The notes under the pieces: model-generated | What the model saw: the letters and a program-made list of their open reading frames with translations, nothing else | Databases searched by the model: none | What the model was told of the DNA's origin: nothing | Translations under genes and position numbers: made by a program | From: Symbiodinium kawagutii | Taxonomy: Eukaryota > Sar > Dinophyceae > Suessiales > Symbiodiniaceae | DNA length: 64,000 nt | Direction of reading: 5' to 3' | Assembly: GCA_009767595.1 (NCBI GenBank) | Contig: VSDK01028007.1 | Location: forward strand, 283,572-347,571 | Shown here: positions 25,401-40,400 of the stretch, one piece after another | How positions within the stretch are numbered: the first letter of the stretch is position 1 | Layout: every line of letters starts with the position of its first letter

Positions 25401-28400
25401 TCCCCAACTTTGATGAGCTTCCTTCAGAACATCATGACCGCTTTCGGCATGAACGGGGGATATGGATGCACCCAGATGTTTACTCTGAAGTTCTCACCCA
25501 GAAATGTCGAATCCCACTGGCATCATCAAAGCCATACTTACCGTTTCCTGTTGAGAAACTACGCATTGCTGTGGAGGAAACATCCAGGAAACTGAATCAG
25601 GTCTTGAAGTCTGGAGCATACTTTGCTAGAACATGTAGGCGCAGTCCATGGTCCAACCCTTTCATTGGAAGTATATCGTGCTAATTAGACACAAGTATAC
25701 ACTTATGTCATATACACATATACACTGTAGATATATAATATATCTATATATACGCATGCAAAATTGAAAATCACCCATATAACATTTAGGTTCTGTATAA
25801 CTATACATAAATGGACATCAATAATTACATACACAGATCCAAGTTCATCACGGTTTATCATATGTTGCCTACACAAACAGCAAGCCGGTACTGCCAATAT
25901 ACTTGATCATTTCCATTGAGCATCTCACAAGGGTCTCAACCTGAAAGATCCCAAAATTCTTTCAGTACTGTACTATTATGCAACCACTAGTACCATTGAC
26001 TATTAACTCATCAATTAACAAACCCTTTTAATACTATTGGTCACAACTAACCAAATATCATTGACCAGCGGAAAAATTCACCAGCGCAAAAAACTCCAGA
26101 ATCTAGAACTTCTTGGGCGTGTTTCACCACCTAAAGTCCTTGGTGTTCATCGCTCGTCCACAGGAAACAAGGGCGCCGGAGCCAGTCTGAATCATGCTCC
26201 GGGATTTTTTGTCGAAACATGTTTTCAAGTCTTACACTCTGGAAAACTAAGCTCATTGCGCAGAAAATTCACCATAGAAATACGGTTTTACCTACAATCA
26301 AAATGGTGAAAGTGGGGTTTACCTACAAAAAATGGGTGATGTTTAGCTATAGCTTCCAAGTTAGGGACTGTAACTTCATTGTTGGACGACTCCATGGCAA
26401 CCTCCCATCGCCACAGGGCCACCGAGAGTCATTCCCTGCTGCGGTCCCATCATGTCCATGCTGTCCATGTTCTGATTCTGCCATTTCGGGATCGAGGCGA
26501 TGAGGACCAACGGGATTCATTGGAACATCGGGAGGAGATAGTCATGGCATGTCATGGCACAACAATTCACCAGTGAGCCAGGTATATCCACCAACAGCAT
26601 CCAACAACTTATATCCACAGGTATATCCACCAACAGCCAGTTGTTTTTACCCTATGAAGAGCTCCAAGTTCTGGATGGTTCAGGGGTACCATGGGCTATG
26701 GCGACGGATATCCCCGGGTTCCGGCCACCGCTAGCTGTGCACCTTGCCACCGTAGCCACCATAACCGCCATAACCTAAGCGCAAGTTGGCATCGATGTGT
26801 CAGCGGGGACACACATCCATTTGAAGCCCAAAACTCCTGAAGCATGAATCGATTCAGCCTCAATTTACAACGAATTGGTCATTGGTCGTTCATTGGTCAG
26901 TAATCAGTCAAGAAGAATATCAATTGATGAATAATCTATCAACTACTCTAAACCATTCGTTGATCGCTACGAACCATTCATGGATCATAACCACTTCGCA
27001 TTAATTAGTTGATCACCATTATATCACAATCGTGATGTTGCAATTGATGTGAATTGTTCCTACTGGCTGGTTGCTGCTGTGATTCTGATACTGCCCTGCA
27101 GTTTCAATCATCCAGGTAGTGGAGAACCAGGGTGAAGCGAGGGATTTGGTTGCTGCATCGCATACAGGCTATTGCTGGTTAGTGGTTAGGACCCCAATGA
27201 AAAATGTTGGTTAACCAACCAACCATCCCAAATACTAGGGTAAAAACCTATTAAAAACCATCAGCTGGGAAAGAAAAAAACGTGCGCATCGCAACATGCA
27301 TTGCTCCTTGCCGCTTGCGGTGACCGGCCCCATGGGAAGATATTGCCCTCGTGTGGCGTATATTTGGGGCATGTCTCGAGCTGGCGTACTTTGGCAACTT
27401 GTTTGTTGTACCATTTCTTGGAACCGAGCTGTTTTGTCCAAATGGGAGCAGTGCCTTTTTGCTTCTTGTGATCAACTCGGGTACTTCAAGATACTTTAAG
27501 GGTATTGTTGCGATGGCCATGACTGGGATGATTCTTGTTGTGATCATGATTCCTTTCGTTGCTCATGGATTCAACTTCTGTATATTGTAGGTTTCTGGTG
27601 TGTTTCTTGTTGGCATTTCTCTTCGTAAAGCAAAAATCACATGATGCTTTGCACTTTTGTTTGCGACTTACATTCTCACTCTATCTCAGTTCTCTGATTT
27701 GGGTTTGTCCACAATGGTGCACCCCTAAACTGGTGGCTTCCATATCGACAACGGCTGTGGTTAGTTGGTACCACCATGGCCGCGGACAAACACATTTAAA
27801 GCTTTTCATTGTCTTCTTGGAAGTCACCTTTTCCCTCTGTTCATGCAGCCTAGCCAACGGTGCACTCACATTGCCTAACTTCGGAACTTCAATGGGAAGG
27901 TCTTTTTGTTTGTTAGCTTTCAGCACAGCCCATCAATGTTAATCCCGGATGGATGTTTTAAGGGGGCTCTTATTAATCGACCAGGGGGTTCTTAATCCAG
28001 GGTTGGCATGAATTATTAATGCTTATTGCTCTTCCTTTGTCTACATCCGGTCCGGTTCATCCGTCAGTTCGGACCTACCCACATTCGATGCTGGAAATCT
28101 CCATTGATCATCCCATGCTTCTGTGTCGGCTTCATTATTCACTTGGCTACGCTATTCTAGCACTGCCAAATGGACTTGCAGGCGTGACTAGAAACAACTA
28201 CCTTTTGACGAAAACCATTTGTTGGATAACTGCCAAAAGAGTTTCACGATTGTATTGCATAACGATTGCAGAATGCACTGTTTATTTGGTGACAATGATG
28301 CTGCTGTTGCTGCTGCCAATGAGAAAGCACAGCAGTCTTGGTTCGTTGGTCATATCTGTGAGTGAACAAGTCTTAGGCAGGAGACTACAGTGAGTGGAAC

Positions 28401-31400
28401 GGAACTGAAGCTGTGATTCTGTCCTTCATCGGAAACATCTCCCATCTGAGATGCCCTGTCCTAAGTGAACTTGGAGGAACTTTATTACCAAAGGAGGATT
28501 GACATTAGGTCAGTGTAGTCTCAAAATTTTTGGTAGAGGAAACGCGGGGCAAACTAAGAAGCCAGTAAACTCATTGCTTGTAGTGGTCAATGATGGGATA
28601 AACAACCGTTCACAATGGCTAACGGCTGACTGTGATAGTAATGGCCAAGGCCAATCTTAGTACTCGTGGTGAGAGTTAGATAGAATTAGCTCAAACGTAT
28701 TGTCTATTTGTGGCCAAGGGGCCTCCACCCTTGGGGCCTCCACCTTTACCTTTGCCACCCTTCTTGCCTTTTCCGCCTGACAGTTTCAGACTGCGAGGTC
28801 CCGGAAATAACAAGCCGAGCCGCAGGGGGGGGCAGCCTCATAAATCCTTGGAACTGAACCATTGCTAATCCGTCGCCAACCATTGCAATTGTGCAAGAAT
28901 GACACTAGACTTTTGGGTGAAATGCATAGTCATCAAAAGACCTGGGATCCTCCAAAACTTAGCTCCGTCACAAAGGCCAGCGTGTTCTATTCAACCTACG
29001 CTTCAAAATTCCCAAAAAACCTCCCGATGAACAAGTTTCCGACATTGAAAACATGTCGAGAACACAGGATATAACTGATTTATAACTGATGGTCATACCT
29101 GGGCTATAACTGGTCATCACACCTGATAGAACTGGTCAGGACCCTGGCTTTCGAAGATCCATTTTCGCATCTGACAGAGTCAGGTGCCTCCATAGCCTCC
29201 ACCGTAGCCACCATAGCCGGAGTTGTAGCCCCCACCAGGCGCCCCGGTGAAGCGTTGTCTGAGCCGCTCTTGTCTTGCCTGCCAATAGCAAACGCTCACC
29301 AGCTGCTCATGCCATATGCTTCTGACTACATTTGTTTACAAATAGTTTCATATCTTTTCTATATGTTTTTTTTCTATATTTGTTACATCAATGTTTTTAC
29401 ATGTTTTTACATATTTCTTCTATATTGAACATATTGGACCCACGGATGCATCTTGTCAACTGCTTTGATGCCCATTTGTTTGTTTCGCTGGGCTGTGAAT
29501 CAGTTTCGTGTTCGTCCCGCAAGTCTTGAAACCTGAAGCAACCCAAGCGATGTTGTAAACTTCGCCACACATGATTTGGAACCTGCATGGCATTGCTCAT
29601 GGCTCTACACCACCAAACCGTGATCACCACGGATGGGCAGCCCATGGGCCTCTTTTCTCTCAGCCAAGCCGACGTACAAAGGCTTGCCCTTAATCACCTG
29701 TAGCTGCTCAAAGACGGTCAGGCGGTCAGGTTCATCCCCAGTTGCCGTGGTTAGCTCATGTCGAGGCGGTATGGTGATGTATGGTGAATGATGATTGCTG
29801 GTGGCTAGATGGATAATGGTGGGTAAATGAAGCTTAAATCTGGTATGTCTGCTGCTTGCCAGCCAACTGCTGTAAGAGCAATAGCAGCAATAGCTGTGTT
29901 GCTCCTCCAAAGTGGTAACCGGTGGTAGGAACTGCTTAGTGCGAAAGGAATCTCAATTTACTGCCTCGAGTCTCGGCTAGCTGGGTAAGCCATGGTAAAT
30001 CTATCGTTTTCTCATTGATTCCTATGGCGAGCTAGGTCAATCTTCACCAAGCAAAAAATGGTTCATAGTTCACATCCTAACAGTTAGACCAGTGACTGAT
30101 CATTGATGCGAACAGCTGTGGTAGAGGCTCTTGACCCATCTCTTGATTCCCCCTCCCCATCCACGAACTTTCATCCAACCACCATGAACTCCAACCATTC
30201 ACCACTCAGATGACCGCACGGCATGGCACGGCACGGCACGGCACGGCACGGCACGCCGCTCGGTTGCCCACCACGGCCTTCAGGTGCATCTCCGTCACGG
30301 CTTTCGTGGCGTCCTCGGGAGTGCCCAAGCAAACGAAGCCAAAGCCTGGCCGCGGAGCCCAGCGATCACGATGTCTCTACGATTGATATGGTTTTATGAG
30401 GGATCATAAATGGCTATGGGTCAATATTAACCAACCAATAATGGGGGGTAATAACCAACCATCATAGGGAAAACAATGGTTAATGATAGGGGAACCAGGG
30501 GTACGGGGTCTTGACTCACAGCCATATGGTTTTATGAGGGATTATAAATTGTAGAGATGGTTAAATTTATACCCTATATAATCTATATAACCTCATGGTT
30601 GTTAATCTATATGACCTATATAATTTCTATATCTACATGTATGACAACAATATAAAACTCCCGAGATATGATTTATATAACCTCATGGTTGCCAATTTAT
30701 ATAGCCTATACAATTTCTATATCTATATGTGTGACAACAATATAAAACTCCCGAGATATAATTCATATAACCTCATGGTTGTTAATTTATATTACCTATA
30801 CAATTTCTATATCTATATGTATGGCAACAATATAAAACTCCCGATATATAATTTATATAACCTCATGGTGGTTAATATCAGATTATGACAAGCATATAAA
30901 ACAACCATATAACAATCAGATTATAAAATGATTATGGTGGTTGATTATAAATCGTAATACCATAAAACTATCAGATTATATAATGATTATGGTGGTTGAT
31001 TATAAATCGTAAAACCATATAAATCAAAGGATAATGATTATAGACAGTATAAATGGTTATAGTGGTTGATATCAGAGGATAATGACCAACACTAAGACCA
31101 ATATGGTGGTTTCTTAAGCCATTGATGACACCCAAGTTATGGCCACCAATGGTTGGTTTACTGCTATAAATGGTTGATAAGCTGGATGATGGCTGGGGGG
31201 TCCCCTATTTCGAGAAACACTCACATGAAAATTCGCTGGGTCCAATCATGTCACTTGTGGTGATCTCTGAGTAGTTGATCAAACACCCAGCCCTGATCCT
31301 TACAAAACGCCACTGTTGGACTGTGCCACCACCATCGTTCATGGAGGCTCATGGCCTGGCTCTTCCCAGTAGAAGACCCGTAAGCTACGCTCCTGCGTCT

Positions 31401-34400
31401 ACCATCAGTAGCTTCACACCTGCGTGATGCTTAATGGACCCGGCATCTCTACTTACGTCAGTGACCCCAGTTGGTTTCGCAGTGCCATGGTTGATGCAAT
31501 CAGGGTCAACGGCGTAAATTTGACGCGTTTATTTTGAATCATCGAGGGTTCCATTTGGCTATGGGTCAAAACCATGTACCCCTCGTTCCCCCATCATTCA
31601 CCATGGTTTTCCCCTTTACTAGTAGGTTATTATCCCCATTATTGCTGGTTGATATTGACCCATAGCCATTTTGCAAAAACGGGGCGCATCCACACTGGAG
31701 ACTCCAAACATTGATCCGCAAGTTGGTCAGGGATCACAATCATGGATTCCTTGGTTACTAGCTACTACCAGCCATTGATGAAGCTTGAGAACGCCACAAT
31801 AATGCTTTTTTCATGATGCTTGAACAACAACAAGAAGAACAAGAACAAGACCACCACCACCAACAACAACAGCAACAAGAAGAACGACAACCATGAGTGC
31901 CAACAACGACAATACCTCAGCAAGAGTCCTTTTCACTACGACCACGTCCATGTTCCACGCCTTTGCTCTGGCCACTGGCATCCTTTGCAACCGATGCTGA
32001 GGTGACCTGCCGCACGACTGGTTACCCTCGTGATGAACTGATCGAAATCACCGTTGCGAATCAACAGGCCATGGAAGCTCAAGGGGGTTCAAGCACACCA
32101 CTTTGGTGATGTTTTGGGGTCATTTTTATGTGACAAGCTGTGTAAACACGCTACTCTCTATATACAGAACCTACACATACCTATATAATCCTATATATAT
32201 ATATATCTGTATGTGTATAGGTACATGCAATTTCAGAAGCAAAAGTAAAACATGTACAGTTGCGTTTGGTGATGCTTGGGGTTAACCCCTTGTTGTTACT
32301 ATGGTCTGAGCTAGGCGCCGATCCATCAACCGCTTGGCTGCGGCTATTGTAGTCATTGCCTCTCTCTATTCTTGGCCCACGCTGTTGTGAAATAGGTGTT
32401 GCTCAAGTCATAGGGACGTCCCAAATCATCCAATACGAACCATTTATAGTAAGAAAATCTAGTAAAACATCCATCTTCGGGGTTCAGAATTTCAAGAACC
32501 GGCAAATGCTTTTGCTTGTGACCCAATTCATCCCGATTTTCCCGGAACCCTTACAGCTGCCTTGCCAAAGGGTTCGAACCACTCTCTCCTAGGTCAGTCA
32601 AGTCCCAACACGAGGAACTCATCAAACTTGAAGAAGCAAATCAGGAGCAGCATGTTTGACCATGAGAGCTCTGCGAAATCGCAAAAATAGCAGGTGTAAA
32701 ACTTCACAGTAATTTTATCATTCTGTTTTCTTTTCCTCTGACACAATCATTGCTGTTACCTCGAACTCTCAATAAACCATGCTGAGCTCTTTTAACCCAA
32801 GATTGTACATGCCCTCTCATATACATAAGTACTGTGTGGTCGGTGTGGCATCACCAATCATCATGAACCATGAGTTCCTGATCGGTGACTGTCGGGATAT
32901 ATATAATTGTCAGGAACATTTATCAACTTCATTGTGTGTATCTCTGTATCTATGCCTCGGTCTATTTATCTATGCACATATTCATCTTAATTGCGTTCTA
33001 CTCATGTACGCACTGATTGGTGGATATACAGTTATATATAGACATAACTCTCTCTCTCTATATATATATAACTATATAAATATATATGGGTGTCTCTAAT
33101 ATGAACCATTTATAGTAGCAAGCTTGGATAGATCGAGGAGATCAACCTTGGGTCCCCTATGGCTACCCACCATGGAGCAACCAAGCTGGATACATCGAGA
33201 AGATCCAACAGCTGAGCTGGGTGTTTCTTACCAAGGGGAATTCCGAATGGATGGTTTAGATGGTTTAATACTATAAGTGATGAACCCCCAAAGTTATGGA
33301 TGGTTGCTACTACAAATGTCTATTGCTACTTGAAAAGGGGGACAATTCTGAACATTTCCAACCAATTATGTGACATGGTCCCCTTGCTAATGATGGTACA
33401 TAGCTGGTTGGATAGCTGATTGATAGCTGGATGACAGCTGGTTGATAACCGGTGACAAATCTATATAGGTGCTTCTCAAAATTTACTGGGGGTAAAGTTA
33501 TAAACCAACCATTTTGGGGGTTTCCTAGTTAAATAAAAGGCTTGATAGCTGGTTGATATCTGGTCTACAGCTGGTTGATAGCTGATTGATAGCTAGTTGA
33601 CCACTGGTATATAGCTGGTTGATAGCTGTTTGAATCATGGTATCAATGGTATGGATCATCGCTGGCGCGTCGCGGCGCATATCCAGCCGGAGGCTCAAGT
33701 CGGCATCGTCCACGGTGGGGTCCAAGTTCTTGACCTCGCGGTGTGTCAAGGCACCAAGGATCCATGGAGGGATGAGCCGCGCATAGGATCCACACAGGTA
33801 CGTGGTACCCCCGTGGTTTTACCAAAGGGAGGGGATTCAATAGGCTCCCTATGGTTTTACCTCCCTTTAATCATTCTAACCCCCTCCCTTGAGTTGGATT
33901 TGAAGGATTAGAATGATTAAGGATAGGGAGTAATAGGGATAATCACCAACAATATGGACCCCTCTCGTTAGTTCACTTAGCTTGGTTCACTGGGGTAACT
34001 ACTACCATCCTAATGGTAGAGATAAAGTATACTCAGGTAGTTTATGAATCAATTTTGAACGATTGGGGGTGCCACTCGATCGATACATATAAGTACTGAC
34101 ATGTACTGACTATAGGTTCGTTGGGTCAGCATCCCGACGTGTTAGACTCTTCTGATCAATTTCCATTGGCTTCACTCTGACACACGTGTCCGGAGGTTTG
34201 TTCATTCCCGTTGACATGTACTGTATCAACATTGTGCAGTGCGGAAAGAATCGCACGTTTTCACAGCAGCAAGCATCTGCTCCCAATGGTTTCCCAGTTT
34301 GACTTTTCCATGAACCAACCCTGTGATCTATGCTTTGCCATCTGCATCTGCCAAGTGGCATAGAGATTCACCGCCTTGTTCTGAGGTCGTGTGTCCGCAA

Positions 34401-37400
34401 ATTGTGAGCGCAGCTCAGCCTGTAGTCAGAGCGGTGACTTCTGGATGGCTCATCCAAGTGTAGGCTATACTTGGATGCGCACCCCAGTGAGTAAGTGGTC
34501 GCTAACCACGTTTTCTAAGGGTTATAAGCTATAACCATGGCTATAGGGTAAAACTACTGGAACTTCTGATTGCAGTCATCTATTGAGATATAGGCCAGAA
34601 CCCGTACACTCAGGTAACACACACACACATAACAAACTCATGATCACCAGTCGCCATTCACCCATCTGCAGCCATAGCCTACACTACATCTTTTGACCAC
34701 CGGGATAAGATCAAGACATGTGACAATCATCCTTCATATTGCAAATCATCCCTTCAAATATCACCAGCAAGAGCATCAGCTGCGTCAATGTTGGCTCTGC
34801 TCCTGGTTGCAGTATGTTATGTATATATCCATATGTGTGTTTCAATACCCCATGATTGACAGGGTTTTTGGTCGGAGTATGTACCATATATGCAGGTACC
34901 GATGCAACTGGGTACATTGATCCGCTAGCCCCCGCATGTTCCAAGCTGCCTTTCGTCAACTCTCACACCGGGATGGGGATCTGCCATTTTCTAGACCCGG
35001 TGCATGCAGGATATGCTGGTTTCTCAAAACAGGGGACCCCCCCAAATTATCCAACATGAGGTCATGTACAGTAATAAACCAACCATTTATGGGGGTTCCT
35101 TACTTCGAGAAACGACCATATAGCTGTTTAACGACAATTGTTAGTTGTTATCCCCTACTATTAACGATTATACACCGGTATAAACCAATAAAAACCAGTA
35201 TACAGACCAGTATATACCATCATGAACCACTATCAATCATTATAGCTGCTGATTTTCCCCTACCAACCATTTTTAAGGCAGTTATCCACCATATATGGGT
35301 GCTTCATGGTGCTTCCTTTCTTCGCCTTTTTCACGAGCCGCGCGTTGGTCGCGGTGGTCGCAGCGACTCACGACTGCAGCTCCAGCAGCTTCGTTGTGGC
35401 CGCAGGGGGCGACGTCGACGCCACATGGCCTCGAGGTCGCTCCCTGCGGCCGCGACCCCTGCGGCTAAAAGCTTCTTCATCCACGGCAGCGTCGCAGTCA
35501 GCCTTGTCACCGTGGCATTCGCTGTCCGGGTATCATGCTGGATTTGGACTCCAAGGACGTGTGAAGCTACTGATGAGAACTGCTCGGCCAGCTGGAGGAT
35601 ACATCAGGATCCCGTGGACATAGGTCTTGTTTCACTCCCGAGAGTGAAAGAAGACCTGTATGGTCAAACGGCTTGCACTTGAGCCAAATGGCGAGCCTTG
35701 TCATGAAAGATGCAACTTAGATCCACAACTGATGAGAAAAGCACAAACAAACACTGAACATGAGCGAACCTACAGAATCATTCTCAAAATGCAGCCAATT
35801 TTTGGGTTCAAAATTGAAGAATCACTAGACTTTAGACATGGTTAGTTGGTTCTCAACCATTATAAACCACGTTTACTTGATTATTGACCATTCATATGGG
35901 TGTTTCTCAAAATAGGCGATGCCACAAATCATTATATATGAACCAGTTCTAGTACTAAACCAACCATTCTTGGGTACCCCTATGGCTTGAGAAACCACCC
36001 TCAGCATCCCTCAACCATTGATCTCTCAAGCAACTAACCATGGTAACCATTATCAACCTTTGTCAACATTTATCATCCTTATCAACCATTATCAACCATT
36101 ATCATCCAGTATCAACAATTGCCAACCAATGCTTTCTCAAGAAACAGCGCCTTCGCATTCGACATCCCTCGCCTGACGTTCTTTCTTGGTCTGGGCCCGC
36201 TGGACATAGAGGTGGTCCACCTCGACTTGCTGATCATGACCCAAGATGGTCTCACGATGATTCATCGTTGTTAACAATAACGTGTATATATATATATACA
36301 TGAGATATATCATAAATACAAATGCATAATACGCTCTATATATCGTATATATACATAAATATCTGTACAGTACACGCATAATATCTATCTATAATTATAT
36401 AGCATAATCACGCCTCTATATGCCAACAGCTGAAGAACAATTGTACCATCATTCACCAGCCACAAGCCAGCTTTTTAATCTTGGGTGGTTCACCAGCACA
36501 GTAATTACTTTGTGGAGTTACACAGTGCGTGAACACACCAAGCATGAGCAAGAGAGTCCGTATTCACATGAGAACAACTGCGATTCTTGGCTGAGTACCC
36601 AACTCCAAACCTCAGAATGACAGGCTCCTGTCAGAAGTTTCTGGGTACTTAAAACAGCAGGCAGGTCGCACAACGAGCGGTGCTCGGTGACAGCGATAAC
36701 CATCAGCGATGATGACAACGAAAGTACTGAGATGGGTTGATTGAGCTCAGGAGAATTCTCAGGATACACTACTGCAGAGTGGACCTCATACTACAGTTCA
36801 TGATCAAAGCAACACTTACAGCGCCATATGCCTGGTGATTCATAGGCTTCTTTCCAGCATCATCCTCATTTCGAGCACCTTCATGCCTGTACTGTCGCCA
36901 GAGTTTCACAACCCAGCGAGCAACCAAAAGTCAGTGGAACAACCAGGTTTTCAGCAAGTTTCAGGTGCCCTTCTGATGCCTGAATCTGGAGTATAATCAT
37001 CAACCAACCATTGTTAAGCATCATTCACCCATTGTCAATAATTAAACCTTGCTAATCCCACAAATATCAACCATCACTACATGAAATCACCAACCAAAAT
37101 TTAACAAAAGATGATGAACTCCATCCCAGCATTAAGCCATGCAGCTGTCCCCACCAATGAGATAAACCCACCACCATGGCCCGCGGGCCATGCTTCACCA
37201 TTGCTTCAAGGCACTGGATGACCATCGGGACCCAGCTGCTTTTCAGCACTTTTGTCTTCTCGCAGGTCCTGAAGAGCCACCCTGCAAAAGTGAACGCAAG
37301 GATTTCCACAACATGGCTACAGAGTGGTACCACCTAGTCGACTAACTTGGACTAGTTCACGTTTGGGTCACTACCATGCTCATGGAAGTTATATCTATAC

Positions 37401-40400
37401 TGAATGGTGGGTTGTGTTCACCAACTTATAACGTTTGGGGGTACCACTCTGCATGGGTAACCCATGGTTCAGCNNNNNNNNNNNNNNNNNNNNNNNNNNN
37501 NNNNNNNNNNNNNNNNNNNNNNNNNNNNNNNGTTCAGCAGCTGGATAATGGTCAATAATAGATGGTATAGTAGAGGATAATCACCAACCATGAACCTGCT
37601 AATAACCAAACCCCTGTTATCAATTGATTAATGGTTGGTAACGACCCAGCTCGCCATCACCACCAGTACTGTAACCCTTAGCCATTATGAACCATTATTC
37701 ACCATAGTTATTATCCATGATTACAATGGTTAATGGTCGATAATGGCTAATAATGTTATTCACCATCATTCACTATTAGCCATTATTAGCCACTAACTAT
37801 AGGTAGTATCCATGGTTCTTAACCATAGTTGTTTCACCATGGCAGGCCCCCCAACCATCCCCTATTCCGCGACGGAAGCCCCAACAGTTGGACGAGTGAC
37901 TTGGTCAACTGCCACAGGGGCCAGTGACCTACAGCCATATGACGTACGCACAGACACATACAGCGTGAATGTATCCATGCCATAGATGATGTGTTACAAC
38001 CTCTTCACCCAAATTGGATCCAAATGGTTGGTTTGCGTACAACAGCATGTTCAGATGACCATGTTTCCTGCTTCAAGAGCCCCCTCCAATACCCAGGGTT
38101 GCCGCTGCGCTGACCCCCGCTCGGTCCATGCCATGCAATTCCTCGATGCACTTTTTTGCATCATCACTGCTCTCGTAGTTCACCTTACCGTGCCGCAGTT
38201 CAGTTCGTGTGTCTGTCGCAATCAATTGACTCTGGACCTTCTCGAAAACAGTTAAGTGAGAATGCATCGGGTTTTGTTAGCCACAAAATCGCGAGATTCT
38301 GAAACTTGTCAAGACAGAGAGCTGATACAGCAAGGACATTGAGACTTTTCCAGATAATTTCACCATCTTTCACCCCTGTCCTCCACTTCCCAAGTCTTGA
38401 AGTCGTGAGACTGCCAAGCTACAAATGCAAACTTGCGGCCTTTGTCATCTGTCTTGATAGCAGCAGCGGTGACAGGGCCACATTGATTAAAGAACTCTAT
38501 GATCTTCTGTTCGTCCCAATCTTGCGGATAGTATTTCACCTCAGCAACCGTTGGCTCGTCATGAAACTTCGAAGTGGTGGTGGAAACTTCACGAAGTTTG
38601 AAGCCATTCTTAGGGCACCCATGACACTCCGTGATGATTTTTGATATGACGTGTCTTTATGTCTCTTTTGTTGGGCTTCAACGGTGACAAAATTAGGACA
38701 TTGAGACTTGCAAACATTGGGGTCCGGCCAATCCCGAGACAACCTGGCACACAACTATCTGGAACATCTGGAAACCATGAGGCGCAGTACTCTTGCAAGA
38801 GGACACCCCTGTGCAGGATGCCAAGCAACGTAAAGATTGGTGAAATGCTGCTTTTCAGCGTCCTGCACTCACAGTCAACAGTCAACCAGCATTTCAGACA
38901 TACACAGCACGTGCCCGTATCTGATGCAGCTCAGCTGACAGGCAGGTAGCTTCACATGGTGACACCTCCAGCACCAAGACTTGCCATAAGTAAAATCATC
39001 TGCTGCTGGGTGAATCTGTGGAACCCATGGCCGCTCCTGGCCTCACTCCCTCCCAACCAGCAGCAAGAAGCCTTCATCCTCTGGTTGTTGGTACCACTCA
39101 TAAAAAATGAGTCAACCAACCAACCATTTAAGTTTATGCTGGGGGAAAAAAGTGTTTAAAACCAGCACCAACCAGTTGGTAACTACCAATTAATCAACTA
39201 ACAAACCATTATCAACACCCGTGGGCAACCATTCATCAATCAGTATTGACAGTGCTTACCAACAGGTCCTTGTCCCGCTTCTGGAACAAAGAGACCTCAG
39301 TAGTGCCGCTGGGTTGGGGCGATGATGGAAGCCGACTTCATTGCAGGCTGTAGCTGGAAGTTGGCAACTGACAATTGAAGGCCTTAAGTGAATGGCTACT
39401 ATAATATCCTGGGCATGCCCTCATCTGCTTTACAGGACAGCTTGTTAGAACTTGATTCTCTTAATTTGTATATATATATATATATAGCTAGAGTTGGCCT
39501 CAGCTCATAAATCCCACTGCAGCCAACTGTGCTAGTTTGTTAAGATGTGCCTCATGCATTCCGATCCTCAGCAAGCCCGAAATACAACACGTTTCAAAAT
39601 CCAAAGATTCATTCTGTACTCATGACATGGCATTTCAGCGATTCCGTCTGTACCCTGCTTGTTGAATGGGAATTGAATGGTCACAACTATCACACGACAC
39701 CAATGTCTAACTCCAAGCAACCCATGAGGCCCATGAGGTTACTCTGCAATAGTGGTAGCTCCGAATGATTGTTGTTTCCGTTCCAAAAATGATCACATGG
39801 GTGAATTTTGGTGGTCCCGGAAGCCACTTGTCACCAGCACAAACTCATTGCTAATTGGGAAAGCACTGTTTCTCAGGGTACACGGATTTTGGATGTGCTC
39901 AGTTTGTCAATCCCTTCCATTGTCGGTGATGATCTCGGCTTATCGACCGTTGCTTGATCATTATCAACCATCACTTTCCACGATATCAACCATTATTACT
40001 AACCCATATTTGTGACTAACCAGAATGACCAATCGTTCACCATCACTAACCACTAAGCATCAACCATAGACCATCACTATTGTCCATTCTTAACCCTTGC
40101 TGCACACCGAAATCCGCCATGGCTTGTCGAGAAGCTGTGACCGACTTTTCGCCAATCATCATGCCGTTGACCCTTTCTATGGCCTGGCCGATCCAAGTCA
40201 TTGGTATTGCCAGCTTCGCTTTGGCCGAGCTGATGGAGGGCAAAAAGGCAAGACCAGGGCTGAGCGACACATCATCTCAGGTCTCTGATCGCTGGTGACT
40301 GTACCCTCTTGTAATCGTTCACATAGCTGGCTAAATCATCCGGCTTACCACGGCTTACCTATGGGAATGGGGCTCCATTTTCCAGCCAGAGAAATGTAGC

